A stretch of 64,000 nucleotides of DNA, taken from assembly GCA_043747875.1 (NCBI GenBank), contig JAYTOI010000203.1, positions 32,222 to 96,221 on the forward strand. Reading direction: 5' to 3'. This document shows, piece by piece, positions 16,618-26,000 of the stretch (the stretch's first letter is position 1; the number at the start of each line of letters is the position of its first letter). The stretch comes from CADEED01 sp043747875. GTDB lineage: Bacteria; Pseudomonadota; Gammaproteobacteria; Steroidobacterales; Steroidobacteraceae. Below the pieces are notes generated by a model that was not told the DNA's origin, did no database searches, and saw nothing but the letters and a program-made list of their open reading frames with translations. The translations under genes and the position numbers were made by a program.

Positions 16618-17346
16618 ATGAAATCGATAGAGCTCGGCATCAACATCGATCACGTCGCCACCGTCCGCCAGGCGCGCCGTGCACCGTATCCCGATCCGGT
16701 GCTTGCGGCGCTGCTCGCCGAGCAGGCCGGCGCCGACAACATCACGCTGCATCTGCGCGAGGATCGGCGCCACATTCAGGATCGCGACGTGCACGCGCTG
16801 CGGCCGCTGCTCCAGACGCGCATGAATCTCGAGATGGGGCTCACCGAAGAGATGCTCGGCATCGCCACCGGTGTTCGGCCCGAGGATTGCTGTCTCGTGC
16901 CCGAGCATCGCGCGGAGATCACCACCGAAGGCGGGCTCGACGTCGCAGCCGACGTAGCGCGCATCTCGGCTGGCGTGCAACGGCTCGCGTCCGCGGGTAT
17001 CCGCGTCGCGCTGTTCATCGCACCGGATCCCGCGCAGGTGGAAGCGTCCAAGCGCTCCGGCGCGGCAGTCATCGAGCTGCACACCGGCTCGTATGCCGAG
17101 GCGTCGGGCGGCGCACGGGCGCGCGAGTTCGAACGGCTCGCCGCGGCGGCCAGGCGTGGTGCTCAGCTCGGGCTCGAGGTGCACGCGGGCCACGGCCTCA
17201 CGTACAACAACGTGGCGCCGGTGGCCGCGATCCCCGAAATCGTAGAGCTCAACATCGGCCACTGCATCATCTCGCGTGCCATCTTCACGGGCCTCGAGGC
17301 TGCCGTGCGCGAGATGAAGACTTTGATGATCGAGGCGCGCCGATGA
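16618..17346 (+). CDS. pdxJ: Pyridoxine 5'-phosphate synthase
   Basis: 242 residues. PdxJ condenses 3-hydroxy-1-aminoacetone phosphate with deoxyxylulose 5-phosphate, the last ring-closing step of deoxyxylulose-dependent vitamin B6 synthesis. Markers seen: L-G-I-N-I-D-H-V-A-T-x-R-Q-A-R near the N-terminus, D-N-I-T-L-H-L-R-E-D-R-R-H-I, the E-x-x-T-E-G-G-L-D segment, and H-A-G-H-G-L-T-Y-N-N. Stop overlaps the acpS start by four bases, the conserved recO-pdxJ-acpS order. Confidence 0.98.
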   Translation: MKSIELGINIDHVATVRQARRAPYPDPVLAALLAEQAGADNITLHLREDRRHIQDRDVHALRPLLQTRMNLEMGLTEEMLGIATGVRPEDCCLVPEHRAEITTEGGLDVAADVARISAGVQRLASAGIRVALFIAPDPAQVEASKRSGAAVIELHTGSYAEASGGARAREFERLAAAARRGAQLGLEVHAGHGLTYNNVAPVAAIPEIVELNIGHCIISRAIFTGLEAAVREMKTLMIEARR

Positions 17347-17768
17347 TCTTCGGCATCGGCGTCGATGTGCTCGAGGCCGCGCGCATTCAGAGAGTCTTCG
17401 CCAAGTACGGCGATCACTTCGTCGAGCGGCTGCTCATGCCGGCCGAGCGCGCGCAGATGGCGCGCACCAAGCGCACCGAGCGCTTTCTCGCCATGCGTTT
17501 CGCGGCCAAGGAGGCCATCGTCAAGGCCATGGGCACGGGGTTCGCGCACGGCATCTGGATCCGTGACGTGGGCATCGTTCAGAACGCCTGGGGACGGCCC
17601 GAAGTCGTGTACTCCCCGCGCGGTGAGAAAGTGCGGCGAAAGTTAGGCGTCGGAGGCGGGCACGTCACGTTGACCGACGAGGCCGGCCTGATCGTCGCCG
17701 TAGCGGTGCTCGAGCGCGCCGCCGCGAAGAAAAAGAAAGCGAAACAGAAAAAGAAGGCCCGCCGTTGA
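17343..17768 (+). CDS. acpS: Holo-acyl-carrier-protein synthase
   Basis: 141 residues from the ATG overlapping the pdxJ stop. Transfers phosphopantetheine from CoA to acyl carrier protein. G-I-G-V-D-V-L-E at residues 4-11 holds the metal-binding Asp, and the second signature R-F-A-A-K-E-A-I-V-K-A-M-G-T-G is intact at about 51-65. The C-terminus after residue 125 is an added basic tail (A-A-A-K-K-K-K-A-K-Q-K-K-K-A-R-R) absent from typical ~126-residue AcpS proteins. Confidence 0.97.
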   Translation: MIFGIGVDVLEAARIQRVFAKYGDHFVERLLMPAERAQMARTKRTERFLAMRFAAKEAIVKAMGTGFAHGIWIRDVGIVQNAWGRPEVVYSPRGEKVRRKLGVGGGHVTLTDEAGLIVAVAVLERAAAKKKKAKQKKKARR

Positions 17769-18538
17769 ACACCCTGATCTTCGACATCGAGACCGTGCCG
17801 GACGTGGAGTTCGGCCGGCGACTGTTCGGCCTCGAGGGCCTCTCGGACGAGGAGGTCGGCAAGGCCATGCAGGCGCGCGCGCGCCAGGAAGGCGGCAGCG
17901 ATTTCCTGCCGCACGAGCAGCACCGCATCGTGGCGATCTCGTGCGCCTTCCGCTCGCGCGACGGTTTTCGCGTCTGGAGCCTGGGCGAGGAGAACGCACC
18001 CGAACGCGAGCTCGTGCTGCGTTTCTTCGACGGACTCGAGAAGTTCTCGCCCGACCTCGTGAGCTGGAATGGCGGGGGCTTCGACCTGCCGGTGCTGCAC
18101 TACCGCGCGCTGCGTTTCAAAGTGCAGGCGCCGCGCTACTGGGAAACCGGCGACGAGGACACCGCGTTTCGCTACAACAACTACCTGGGGCGCTTCCACT
18201 GGCGCCACATCGACGTCATGGACGTGTTGTCCGGTTACCAGGCGCGGGCGCGCGCTTCGCTGTCCGACACGGCGGTGTTGCTCGGCTTTCCGGGCAAGCT
18301 CGGCTTCGATGGATCGCAGGTGTGGGCCGCCTATCAAAATGGCGAGGTCACGCGCATCCGCCGCTATTGCGAGACCGACGTCATCAACACCTGGTTGATC
18401 TTCCTGCGCTTCCAACATATGCGCGGGCGCTTGACGGACGGCGCCCTCGCCGACGAACTCACGCGCACTCGCGCGTGGCTCACCGATGCGAAGCAGCCGC
18501 ACTTCGACGAGTTCCTGGCGGCGTGGAGCGCTGAGTGA
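17765..18538 (+). CDS. Predicted 3'-5' exonuclease, PolB-exonuclease-like
   Basis: 257 residues, starting at a TTG that overlaps the acpS stop. The DnaQ-superfamily motifs are present: Exo I F-D-I-E-T-V-P (5-11), Exo II S-W-N-G-G-G-F-D-L-P (about 99-108), and Exo III with Y-C-E-T-D-V-I-N-T at about 201-209. The order matches the DnaQ-like PolB-exonuclease family found near rlmD in Proteobacteria. It should remove nucleotides from a 3' end with two metals held by the Asp and Glu residues. Substrate not known. Followed by rlmD with a GTGA overlap. Confidence 0.87.
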   Translation: MNTLIFDIETVPDVEFGRRLFGLEGLSDEEVGKAMQARARQEGGSDFLPHEQHRIVAISCAFRSRDGFRVWSLGEENAPERELVLRFFDGLEKFSPDLVSWNGGGFDLPVLHYRALRFKVQAPRYWETGDEDTAFRYNNYLGRFHWRHIDVMDVLSGYQARARASLSDTAVLLGFPGKLGFDGSQVWAAYQNGEVTRIRRYCETDVINTWLIFLRFQHMRGRLTDGALADELTRTRAWLTDAKQPHFDEFLAAWSAE

Positions 18539-19914
18539 GCAAGGCGGGGCGCGCAGCAGCTCGTTCGAAGGAAGGGGCCGTTGAAATCGGAGTGGTCGTG
18601 GATCTCACGCACGAGGCCGAGGGCGTCGTGCGGGGCGCGGCCAATTCCGAAGATGCAACAGGCGGCAAAGCCGCCGGAAAAACAGTATTTGTCGCGGGCG
18701 CACTCCCGGGCGAGCGCATCTCGTTCCGGCGCCGCAGCTTCCACAAATCGCACGATGAGGCCGAGCTGGTCGAAGTGCACGAGCCGTCGCCGGATCGCGT
18801 CGCGCCGAAATGCGCGCACTTCGGCGTGTGCGGCGGCTGCGCCTTGCAGCACCTCGCGCCCGCGGCGCAGATCGCCGTGAAACAGAATGAGCTCGCGAAC
18901 AACCTGCAGCGCATCGGCAACGTCGTACCTGAATCCTGGCTGCCACCCTTGTTAGGCCCTGAGTGGGGCTATCGTCGGCGCGCCCGCCTGTCGTCGCGCT
19001 ACGTCTCGAAGAAAGGACGCAGCCTGGTGGGCTTCCGCGAAAAGCAGGGCAAGTACGTCGCCGACGTCACGCGCTGCGAGGTGCTGGCCGAGCCCGTCGG
19101 CGCGCTCGTCGGCATTCTCGGTAGTTTGTTAACGGAGCTCGAGCGGCGCGAGAGTATTCCGCAGATCGAGGTGGCGCTGTCCGACGGCGAGCAGGTGCTG
19201 GTAGTACGCGTGCTGGATCCATTGCCGGAATCCGATCTCGAGCGCCTGCGCGCGTTCGAGCGCGAACAGCGGCTGCGCATCCTGTTGCAGCCGGGCGGTC
19301 TGCACACCGTGGCGCCGCTCACCCCTGGGCCGCTGGACCTCCACTACCGCATAGAAGACTTCGATCTGCGCCTGGACTTCCGGCCGACCGACTTCGTGCA
19401 GGTCAATGCCGCCATCAACCGGTCGATGGTCGCGCGCGCGGTCGAACTACTGGAGCTGCGTCCCACCGATCGGGTCCTCGACCTGTACTGCGGTCTCGGC
19501 AACTTCACGCTGCCCCTGGCGCGGCGCGCGGCGTCCGTGGTCGGCGTGGAGGGAGAGGCCGGTCTCATCGAGCGCGCCCGTGCCAATGCCGCCCTCAACG
19601 GCATCGAGAATGCCGAATTCCACGTTGCCGACCTGTCGGTAGCCCCCGACAGGACGATTCCCTGGATGCGCGGCGGCTTCGACGCGGTGCTGTTAGACCC
19701 GCCGCGGGTCGGCGCACGAGAGGTTTTGAGCGCCGTCGCACATCTGGCCCCGCGCAGGGTGGTGTATATCTCTTGCCACACGGGCTCGCTGGTGCGGGAC
19801 CTTGGAGTGCTGACCCATGAGCTGGGCTTCCGCTTACGCGCCGCCGGTGTCCTTGATATGTTTCCGCACACCACCCACGTGGAGTCCGTGGCGGTGCTCG
19901 ATCGGGCATCTTGA
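18535..19914 (+). CDS. rlmD: 23S rRNA (uracil1939-C5)-methyltransferase
   Basis: 459 residues starting at GTG. An N-terminal TRAM domain is followed by C-A-H-F-G-V-C-G-G-C (about 92-101), three of the four [4Fe-4S] ligands of the RlmD family; the fourth is probably the cysteine of T-R-C-E-V-L. The SAM domain has D-L-Y-C-G-L-G-N-F-T-L-P at about 320-331, the D-P-P-R motif, and the catalytic cysteine in Y-I-S-C-H-T-G-S-L-V-R-D; most relatives read S-C-N-P-A-T there, so the residues after the catalytic Cys are atypical. Still an intact enzyme by all other measures. Confidence 0.95.
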   Translation: MSKAGRAAARSKEGAVEIGVVVDLTHEAEGVVRGAANSEDATGGKAAGKTVFVAGALPGERISFRRRSFHKSHDEAELVEVHEPSPDRVAPKCAHFGVCGGCALQHLAPAAQIAVKQNELANNLQRIGNVVPESWLPPLLGPEWGYRRRARLSSRYVSKKGRSLVGFREKQGKYVADVTRCEVLAEPVGALVGILGSLLTELERRESIPQIEVALSDGEQVLVVRVLDPLPESDLERLRAFEREQRLRILLQPGGLHTVAPLTPGPLDLHYRIEDFDLRLDFRPTDFVQVNAAINRSMVARAVELLELRPTDRVLDLYCGLGNFTLPLARRAASVVGVEGEAGLIERARANAALNGIENAEFHVADLSVAPDRTIPWMRGGFDAVLLDPPRVGAREVLSAVAHLAPRRVVYISCHTGSLVRDLGVLTHELGFRLRAAGVLDMFPHTTHVESVAVLDRAS

Positions 19915-19942
19915 GGGGGCTCCTGAGATAGGTTTTTAGGCA

Positions 19943-21007
19943 GTGACGCTGGGCCCACTGATGGTCGACGTTGCCGGTCTCGAGCTCACGCCCGAGGACC
20001 GCGATGTGCTGCGCCACCCGCTCGTGGGCAGTGTGATCCTGTTCACGCGCAACTACGCGGACTCCGAGCAATTGGCGCGCCTGGTGGCCGACATCCACGC
20101 CGTCCGCTCGCCGTCACTGGTGGTCGGTGTCGATCACGAGGGCGGGCGCGTGCAGCGTTTTCGCAAGGGCAGCTTCTCGGCGTTGCCGCCGGCGCGTCGG
20201 ATCGGCCAGGAATTCGATCTCGATCCCAAGCATGGTTTGACCCTGTCGCGCGCCATGGGCTGGCTCATGGCCGCCGAGCTGCGTGCGCACGGTGTCGATC
20301 TGTCCTTCGCGCCCTGCGTCGACCTCGACTACGGCGTCAGCGAGGTCATCGGCGATCGCGCTTTCCACTCCAGGCCCGAGGCCGTCGCGCAGCTCGCGCT
20401 CGCGTACCTGCAGGGCATGAAAGATGCCGGCATGGCCGCGACGGCCAAACACTTTCCCGGACATGGCGCCGTCGTCGCCGATTCGCACCAGTCCCTGCCG
20501 GTAGATAGACGCGACTGGGCGGGGCTCGCCGACGATCTGCTGCCATATCGCCGCCTCATGGCCAACGGCCTGCCGGGCGTCATGGTGGCCCACGTGTTGT
20601 TCCCCGCCGTCGCGCCCGAGCCCGCGAGCCTGTCGCGGCGCTGGGTACAGAACGGACTGCGCGAGGAGCTGCGCTTCGAGGGTGCGGTGTTCTCGGACGA
20701 TCTGTCGATGGGCGGGGCCAGGGAATTGGGGTCGTACGGCGACATCGTCGCGCGCGCCGCCGCCGCGCTGGCCGCGGGTTGCGACGTGCTGCCGGTGTGC
20801 AACGATCGCCCGGCGGTCGCGAAATTACTCGACGAGCTGCAGCACGAGCTCGATCCGAGCGCGCATCTGCGGCTGGTGCGCATGCGCGGTCGCGCGGCAC
20901 CCGAGCGCGAAGAGCTGTATGCCGGCGCGCCGTGGTACGGAGCGCAGGAATTGCTGGCGCGTTCGGCGCGCGTACCGCAGCTCAGTCTGACGGCGGGTAA
21001 CGCATGA
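19943..21007 (+). CDS. nagZ: Beta-N-acetylhexosaminidase NagZ
   Basis: 354 residues, GTG start. A cytoplasmic GH3 enzyme that removes GlcNAc from 1,6-anhydro-muropeptides during peptidoglycan recycling. Signature segments: D-H-E-G-G-R-V-Q-R-F at about 64-73, the loop A-K-H-F-P-G-H-G with the acid/base pair, D-S-H near it, and the nucleophile in F-S-D-D-L-S-M-G-G-A. There is no signal peptide. Stop overlaps the next start by four bases. In Pseudomonas nagZ also lies near csiV and mfd, as here. Confidence 0.96.
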   Translation: MTLGPLMVDVAGLELTPEDRDVLRHPLVGSVILFTRNYADSEQLARLVADIHAVRSPSLVVGVDHEGGRVQRFRKGSFSALPPARRIGQEFDLDPKHGLTLSRAMGWLMAAELRAHGVDLSFAPCVDLDYGVSEVIGDRAFHSRPEAVAQLALAYLQGMKDAGMAATAKHFPGHGAVVADSHQSLPVDRRDWAGLADDLLPYRRLMANGLPGVMVAHVLFPAVAPEPASLSRRWVQNGLREELRFEGAVFSDDLSMGGARELGSYGDIVARAAAALAAGCDVLPVCNDRPAVAKLLDELQHELDPSAHLRLVRMRGRAAPEREELYAGAPWYGAQELLARSARVPQLSLTAGNA

Positions 21008-21936
21008 ACGGATTGCCGGGAGAATTCCTGCGCCCGGCGCTCGACGTGGCGCCCGACGGCGTCGTCATCTGCGAGGCGGGAGGCGAGCGCATCGTCGTGT
21101 ATGCCAATCCGGCCTTCACGCGCCTGACGGGTTACGAGACGGCGGAACTCATCGGCAAGAACCTGCGGTTCCTGCAGGGCGAGGACCGGGATCAGCAGGA
21201 GCTCGATACGCTGCGCGAGGCGCTGCGGCAGGGCGAGGCCACGCGCGCGCTGCTGCGCAACCGCCGCAAGGACGGCACCGTGTTCGTCAACGACATGCAG
21301 ATCCATCCCCTCAAGAACGCCGAGGGCAAGGTCACGCACTACATCGGTTATCACCGCGAAGGTGGCGCGCGCGCGCGTGCCACGACGGGCGAGAGCGGCA
21401 TTCGCGGGTTGCCGAACTGGGTGCGGGAGGATCGTCTCACCGGGCTCGCATCGCGCTACTATTTCGAGGACGTGCTCAAGCGCGACTTCGCGCTCGCGCA
21501 ACGCGACAAGACCCAGATCGCGCTGCTGCTGTTCGACATCGACCAGTTGGGACCCTACAACGAAATCTTCGACCGCACCGGCGGCGATGCGCTGGTGAAG
21601 CGCGTCGCGCGCGCCGTCGCCGGCGCCTTCCGACGCGGTACCGACATGGTCGGTCGCTGGGAGGGCGCGAGCATCATCGTGCTCATGCACGGCACCCAGA
21701 GCGATCACGTCATCCAGCATGCCTCCACCGTCGCGCACCGCGTGCGCGAGCAGCAGATCCATCACCCTCGCTCGCAGCAGAAATTCGTGACCGTGAGCGG
21801 CGGCGTCGCCATCCACATGGCGCGACCCGACGACACGGCGGAGGGATTCCTGCGCGCGGTGGAAGCCGCCGTGGCACGCGCGAAAGAACAGGGACGCAAC
21901 CGCGTCATCGTCGCGGACGAGAACGATTTCAGCTAG
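21004..21936 (+). CDS. LOV-like PAS plus degenerate GGDEF protein
   Basis: 310 residues, no signal peptide. Residues 10-118 match a LOV-type PAS domain closely (V-Y-A-N-P-A-F-T-R-L-T-G-Y, G-K-N-L-R-F-L-Q-G-E-D-R-D, N-R-R-K-D-G-T-V-F-V-N, V-T-H-Y-I-G-Y), but the photo-adduct cysteine of N-C-R-F-L-Q is Leu54 and the usual flavin-contacting Gln of V-G-x-Q is His. Residues 140-305 are a GGDEF domain (D-R-L-T-G-L-A-S-R start), but the catalytic loop reads R-W-E-G-A-S instead of R-x-G-G-[DE]-E-F, so c-di-GMP synthesis is not expected. Likely a sensory or binding protein. Overlaps nagZ by four bases. Confidence 0.85.
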   Translation: MNGLPGEFLRPALDVAPDGVVICEAGGERIVVYANPAFTRLTGYETAELIGKNLRFLQGEDRDQQELDTLREALRQGEATRALLRNRRKDGTVFVNDMQIHPLKNAEGKVTHYIGYHREGGARARATTGESGIRGLPNWVREDRLTGLASRYYFEDVLKRDFALAQRDKTQIALLLFDIDQLGPYNEIFDRTGGDALVKRVARAVAGAFRRGTDMVGRWEGASIIVLMHGTQSDHVIQHASTVAHRVREQQIHHPRSQQKFVTVSGGVAIHMARPDDTAEGFLRAVEAAVARAKEQGRNRVIVADENDFS

Positions 21937-21956
21937 AGGAAGAGTGGGCCGTCACG

Positions 21957-22310
21957 ATGAAGGTCTACTACAACTCGGCCTGCCCCGTGTGCAAGGCCGG
22001 CATCGAAAGCCAGATGGAAAAGGGCAGCAGCTGCGAGATCCAGTGGGCGGACGTGCACCGCGACAATGAGCTCGTAGTGGAGCTCCACGCCGAGCTGGAG
22101 TTCGTTCGAGAACGCCTGCACGTCGTCGACGAGCAGGAAAAGCTGCAGGTGGGATTCGATGCCATCCTGGCCATCTGGAGAAATTCTCCGGCGGAGCGCT
22201 GGAAGGCCGGGATCCTCGGGCTGCCGGTCGTGAAGCACCTATGCCGTGGTGGCTACAACCTGTTTGCCGCGGCCCTGTACAAATGGAACAGGTCGAAAAA
22301 ACGTTGGTGA
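21957..22310 (+). CDS. DUF393 (DCC-type) thiol-disulfide oxidoreductase-like protein
   Basis: 117 residues. Starts K-V-Y-Y-N-S-A-C-P-V-C-K, matching the family's Y-[DN]-x-x-C-P-x-C N-terminal redox motif (Cys9, Cys12), and contains the downstream V-R-E-R-L-H-V-V-D and V-G-F-D-A-I-L-A-I-W-R segments expected of the DCC family. A thioredoxin-like redox role is assumed for the family but substrates are not established. Follows the PAS-GGDEF gene by 20 bases and converges on csiV. Confidence 0.88.
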   Translation: MKVYYNSACPVCKAGIESQMEKGSSCEIQWADVHRDNELVVELHAELEFVRERLHVVDEQEKLQVGFDAILAIWRNSPAERWKAGILGLPVVKHLCRGGYNLFAAALYKWNRSKKRW

Positions 22311-22387
22311 GGAAGCGCGGTCGGCACGGAAATCGCGTTTCTCCACGACGACGGCCCACGCGCTCCAGTCCCGCGCGTCCGCGCGCG

Positions 22388-23014
22388 CTATCTTCCGCCG
22401 GTGCCGCGATTCGCGGGAGTCACCAACGCGACGACGCCAAAGGCGGGGCTGTCGTAGTACTGCAGCTCGTCGACCCGCACGCGGCGCGATTCGGCGAGCG
22501 TGAACGTCGTGCCCGACGGCGCGGACAACCCCGTGGGAGGGTTGGACGTCTGATAGTCGAGCGACATGCCGAGGTGCAGCAGGGCGCCGCTCTCGAGGTA
22601 GAAGATGCCCGTCAACCCCGGCACATTGCCCGCGAGCTTGGCGACCGTGAAGCCGGCGCGGGAGCCCCACGAGCTCGCCGTCTGCTGCCACGCGAAGTGG
22701 GCGATGGGCTGATAGTTAGACGAATTCCTGAGCCGCGCGGCCACGGTGCCGAGCTTGAACTCCGCGGCCGGCAGCGATTGCACGAATCGCCCGGTGACGG
22801 TGGAGTCGGGCTTGTCGGGGCCACGCGCGATCGGGCGCACGGTCCAGTCTTCCACGCCGCCCACTCCGGTCGTGTTGCGCAAGACGATGATCTCGACGTT
22901 GTAGATGCGTGCCGGCGGCGCAGTCTGCGCCTGTGCCTGAACACTGCCCGCGAAGACGGCGAGCACCAGCACGGTGGCGAGCAGGGCGATGCGCGAGCGG
23001 CCGGATGAGGTCAT
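22388..23014 (-). CDS. CsiV-family periplasmic protein
   Basis: 208 residues with a signal peptide ending near residue 29 (S-V-Q-A-Q-A). The mature start Y-N-V-E-I-I-V-L-R-N is the family's first strand and R-R-V-R-V-D-E-L-Q-Y-Y-D-S-P-A-F-G-V-V-A-L-V-T-P is its very characteristic end (R-x-x-x-x-E-x-x-Y-x-D-x-P-x-F-G). Some CsiV proteins bind peptidoglycan and affect cell shape. It lies 23 bases behind mfd in the same direction, the order seen in Pseudomonas. Confidence 0.82.
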   Translation of the reverse strand: MTSSGRSRIALLATVLVLAVFAGSVQAQAQTAPPARIYNVEIIVLRNTTGVGGVEDWTVRPIARGPDKPDSTVTGRFVQSLPAAEFKLGTVAARLRNSSNYQPIAHFAWQQTASSWGSRAGFTVAKLAGNVPGLTGIFYLESGALLHLGMSLDYQTSNPPTGLSAPSGTTFTLAESRRVRVDELQYYDSPAFGVVALVTPANRGTGGR

Positions 23015-23037
23015 GGGGTGCGAGTATACCGGGTCGT

Positions 23038-26000
23038 CTATTTTTGCTTCGGAGAGGGTCGTTTCGCGGCGGGGGTCGCGGCCGGCGCGGGCTTCGGTGC
23101 GGCCTTCGTTGCGGGCAGGCCGCGCAGTCCGTCGAGGAACCTCTCGGCGAATTCGAAGCGCTCAGCCTCGGTTTCCGATTCCACCGAGATACGCAGCTTC
23201 AGTGATCCTTCGAGCCGGTAGTCTCGGTCGGGATGTTGCACGAGACGTATGACCGCGCGCGGGTCTACTTGGTTCGCCTCCTCGAACAGCGCATAGCCGC
23301 CCTGCGGCCCGAGGTCGAGTCGGCGTATTCCGAGCGTGCGCGCGGTGAGTTTGAGTCTGGCGACGCGCAGCAGATTCGTGGCAGGCGGCGGCAGCGGGCC
23401 GAAACGGTCGACGAGCTCTTCGGTCAGCTCGTCGATGGCGGCATTGTCGGGCGCGGCGGCCAGGCGTTTGTACAGGGCCAGGCGCACGGGCACCTCGGCG
23501 ACGTAGCTCTCCGGCAGCAGCGACGGGATGCGCAGCTCCACCTCGGCGGTCGCCGCGAGCGGTCGATCCAGCGCGGGCTCGCGGCCTTCCTTCATGGCCT
23601 TCACGGCCTGCTCGAGCATGTCGAGGTACAACGAAAGGCCGATCTCGGTCAGCTCTCCGCTCTGCGATTCGCCTAACAACTCGCCCGCGCCGCGGATCTC
23701 GAGGTCATGCGTCGCGAGTACGAATCCGGCGCCGAGATCCTCCAGCGACTCGATGGCTTCGAGGCGCTTCACGGCGTCCGCCGACATCGCCTTCCGCGGC
23801 GGCGTCAATAGATAGGCATAGGCGCGGTGATGCGAGCGGCCGACGCGCCCGCGCAGCTGGTGCAGCTGCGCGAGCCCGAGCCGGTCGGCGCGGTCGATCA
23901 TGATGGTGTTGGCGGTGGGGACGTCGATGCCGCTTTCGATGATGGTCGTGCACACCAGCAGGTTGAAACGCCGGTGGTAGAAGTCGACCATCAACTGCTC
24001 GAGATCGCGCTCGCGCATCTGGCCGTGGCCGACGCGCACGTCGGCCTCGGGCACGAGCTTGGCGATTTCCTGCGCCGTCTTCTCGATGGTCTCGACGACG
24101 TTGTGCACGAAGTACACCTGGCCGCCGCGGCGGAATTCGCGCAGACAGGCTTCGCGCAGCGTCGGTGCGTGGAATTCCGTCACGAAGGTCTTGATGGCGA
24201 GCCGCTCGGCTGGCGGCGTGGTGATCAGCGACAGATCGCGCAGGCCACCCAGCGCCATGTTCAACGTACGCGGGATCGGTGTCGCGGTGAGGGTCAGCAC
24301 GTGGACTTCCGCGCGCAGCGTTTTCAGTCGCTCCTTGTCGCGCACGCCGAAGCGGTGCTCTTCGTCGACGACGATCAGGCCGAGATCCTTGAAACGCACG
24401 TTGGCGTGCAACAGCCGGTGCGTCGCGATGATGATGTCGACGGTGCCTTTCTCGATGCCCTCGATGACGGCGTTCGATTGCTTACCGCTTCGAAAGCGCG
24501 ACAAGGTTTCGATACGAACAGCCCAGTCGGCGAACCGGTCGCGGAAATTGTTGGTGTGCTGCTCGGCGAGCAGAGTGGTGGGCACCAGCACCGCCACCTG
24601 CTTGCCGGCCTGGGCCGCGATGAACGCGGCGCGCATCGCCACCTCGGTCTTGCCGAAGCCGACGTCGCCGCAGACCACGCGGTCCATGGGTTTTTCCTTC
24701 GCCAGGTCGTCGATCACCTGGCGGATGGCCTCGGCCTGGTCGGCGGTTTCCTCGAACGGGAAACTGGCCGTGAAGGCCTGGTATTCCTGCTCCTTCGCGG
24801 GCAGCGGCGGACCGCGCTTGGCCTGGCGTTGCGCGTAGAGATCGAGCAATTCTGCGGCCACGTCGCGGATCTTGTCGGCCGCGCGCTTGCGCGCCTTGGC
24901 CCATTGATCGGTGCCGAGCTTGTGCAGCGGCGCGCTCTCGGGCGCCGCGCCGGAATAACGCGACACCAGGTGCAATTGCTGCACGGGTACGTAGAGCTTG
25001 TCGCCGCCGGCGTATTCGAGCACGACGAACTCGCCGTCCTGCCCGGCCACCTGCATCATCTGCAGGCCGATGTAGCGGCCCACGCCGTACTCTTCGTGCA
25101 CCACCGGAGAGCCCGGTCCGAGAGCAGTGAGGTCGCGCAGGATGGCCTGGGGATCGGATTGGGAGCGACGCCGGCGCCGTTCTTGCCGCGCGCGCTGCCC
25201 GAACAGCTGCCCTTCGCCGAGCACGGCGATCGGTGGTGAGACGATGTTCAGCCCGGCCATCTCCGGCGCGATCGTGATGGCGAAACGCACCGTGCCATCC
25301 ACGAATTCGCGCCAGCCCGATACGGCCGCGGGTGCGAGCGCATGCGCGCGCAGCATCTCGAGCAGCACCTCGCGCCGGCCGGCGGAATCGGCAGCCAGCA
25401 GCACGCGCCCGGAGTAGGTGGACAGGAAATTCCCGAGCGGCGCGAGCGGACGCTCCGCGCGCAGGTCGATCTTCCATTCCCGCGGCATCGAGGTGGGGAA
25501 GTTGTGGCCATCCTGTTCCGCGGAGGGCAGCTCGTTGTCGACCTTGAACGCGTCGTATTCGATGCGCGTGAACGTGCCGAGGCGCGCGGCCAGCTCCTCG
25601 GGCGTCAGAAACAGCTCTTGCGGAGCGAGGACCGGCCGCTCGATGTCGTGACGCCGTTCTTCGAAGCGCTCCGCCACCTCGCGCGCGGCACGCTCGACGG
25701 CGCCGGGCAGGTCGGCCCGCGCGCACACCACGGTCTCGGCTGGTAGATAGTCGAGCAGCGTGTCGGTGGTGTCGAAGAACAGCGGCAGGTAGTACTCGAT
25801 GCCGGGCGGCGCCAGCCCTTCGCGGACACCGCGGTAGATGGCGCTGCGCGCCGGGTCGCCCTCGAAGCGCGTGCGATAGCGTCTGCGAAAGGCCTTGACC
25901 GAATCCGCGTCCAGCGGCAACTCACGGCCGGGCAGCAGCCGCACCTGTTTTAACGAACCCAGCGAACGCTGCGAGTCGGGGTCGAACTCGCGGATGGCGT

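Noticed and set aside
16551..17342. Long upstream extension of the acpS frame
   Set aside because: It overlaps recO and pdxJ entirely; the conserved AcpS start is the ATG at 17343.
23827..25239. 470-codon plus-strand frame inside mfd
   Set aside because: Antisense shadow of the Mfd translocase domains; composition typical of reverse-frame translation.
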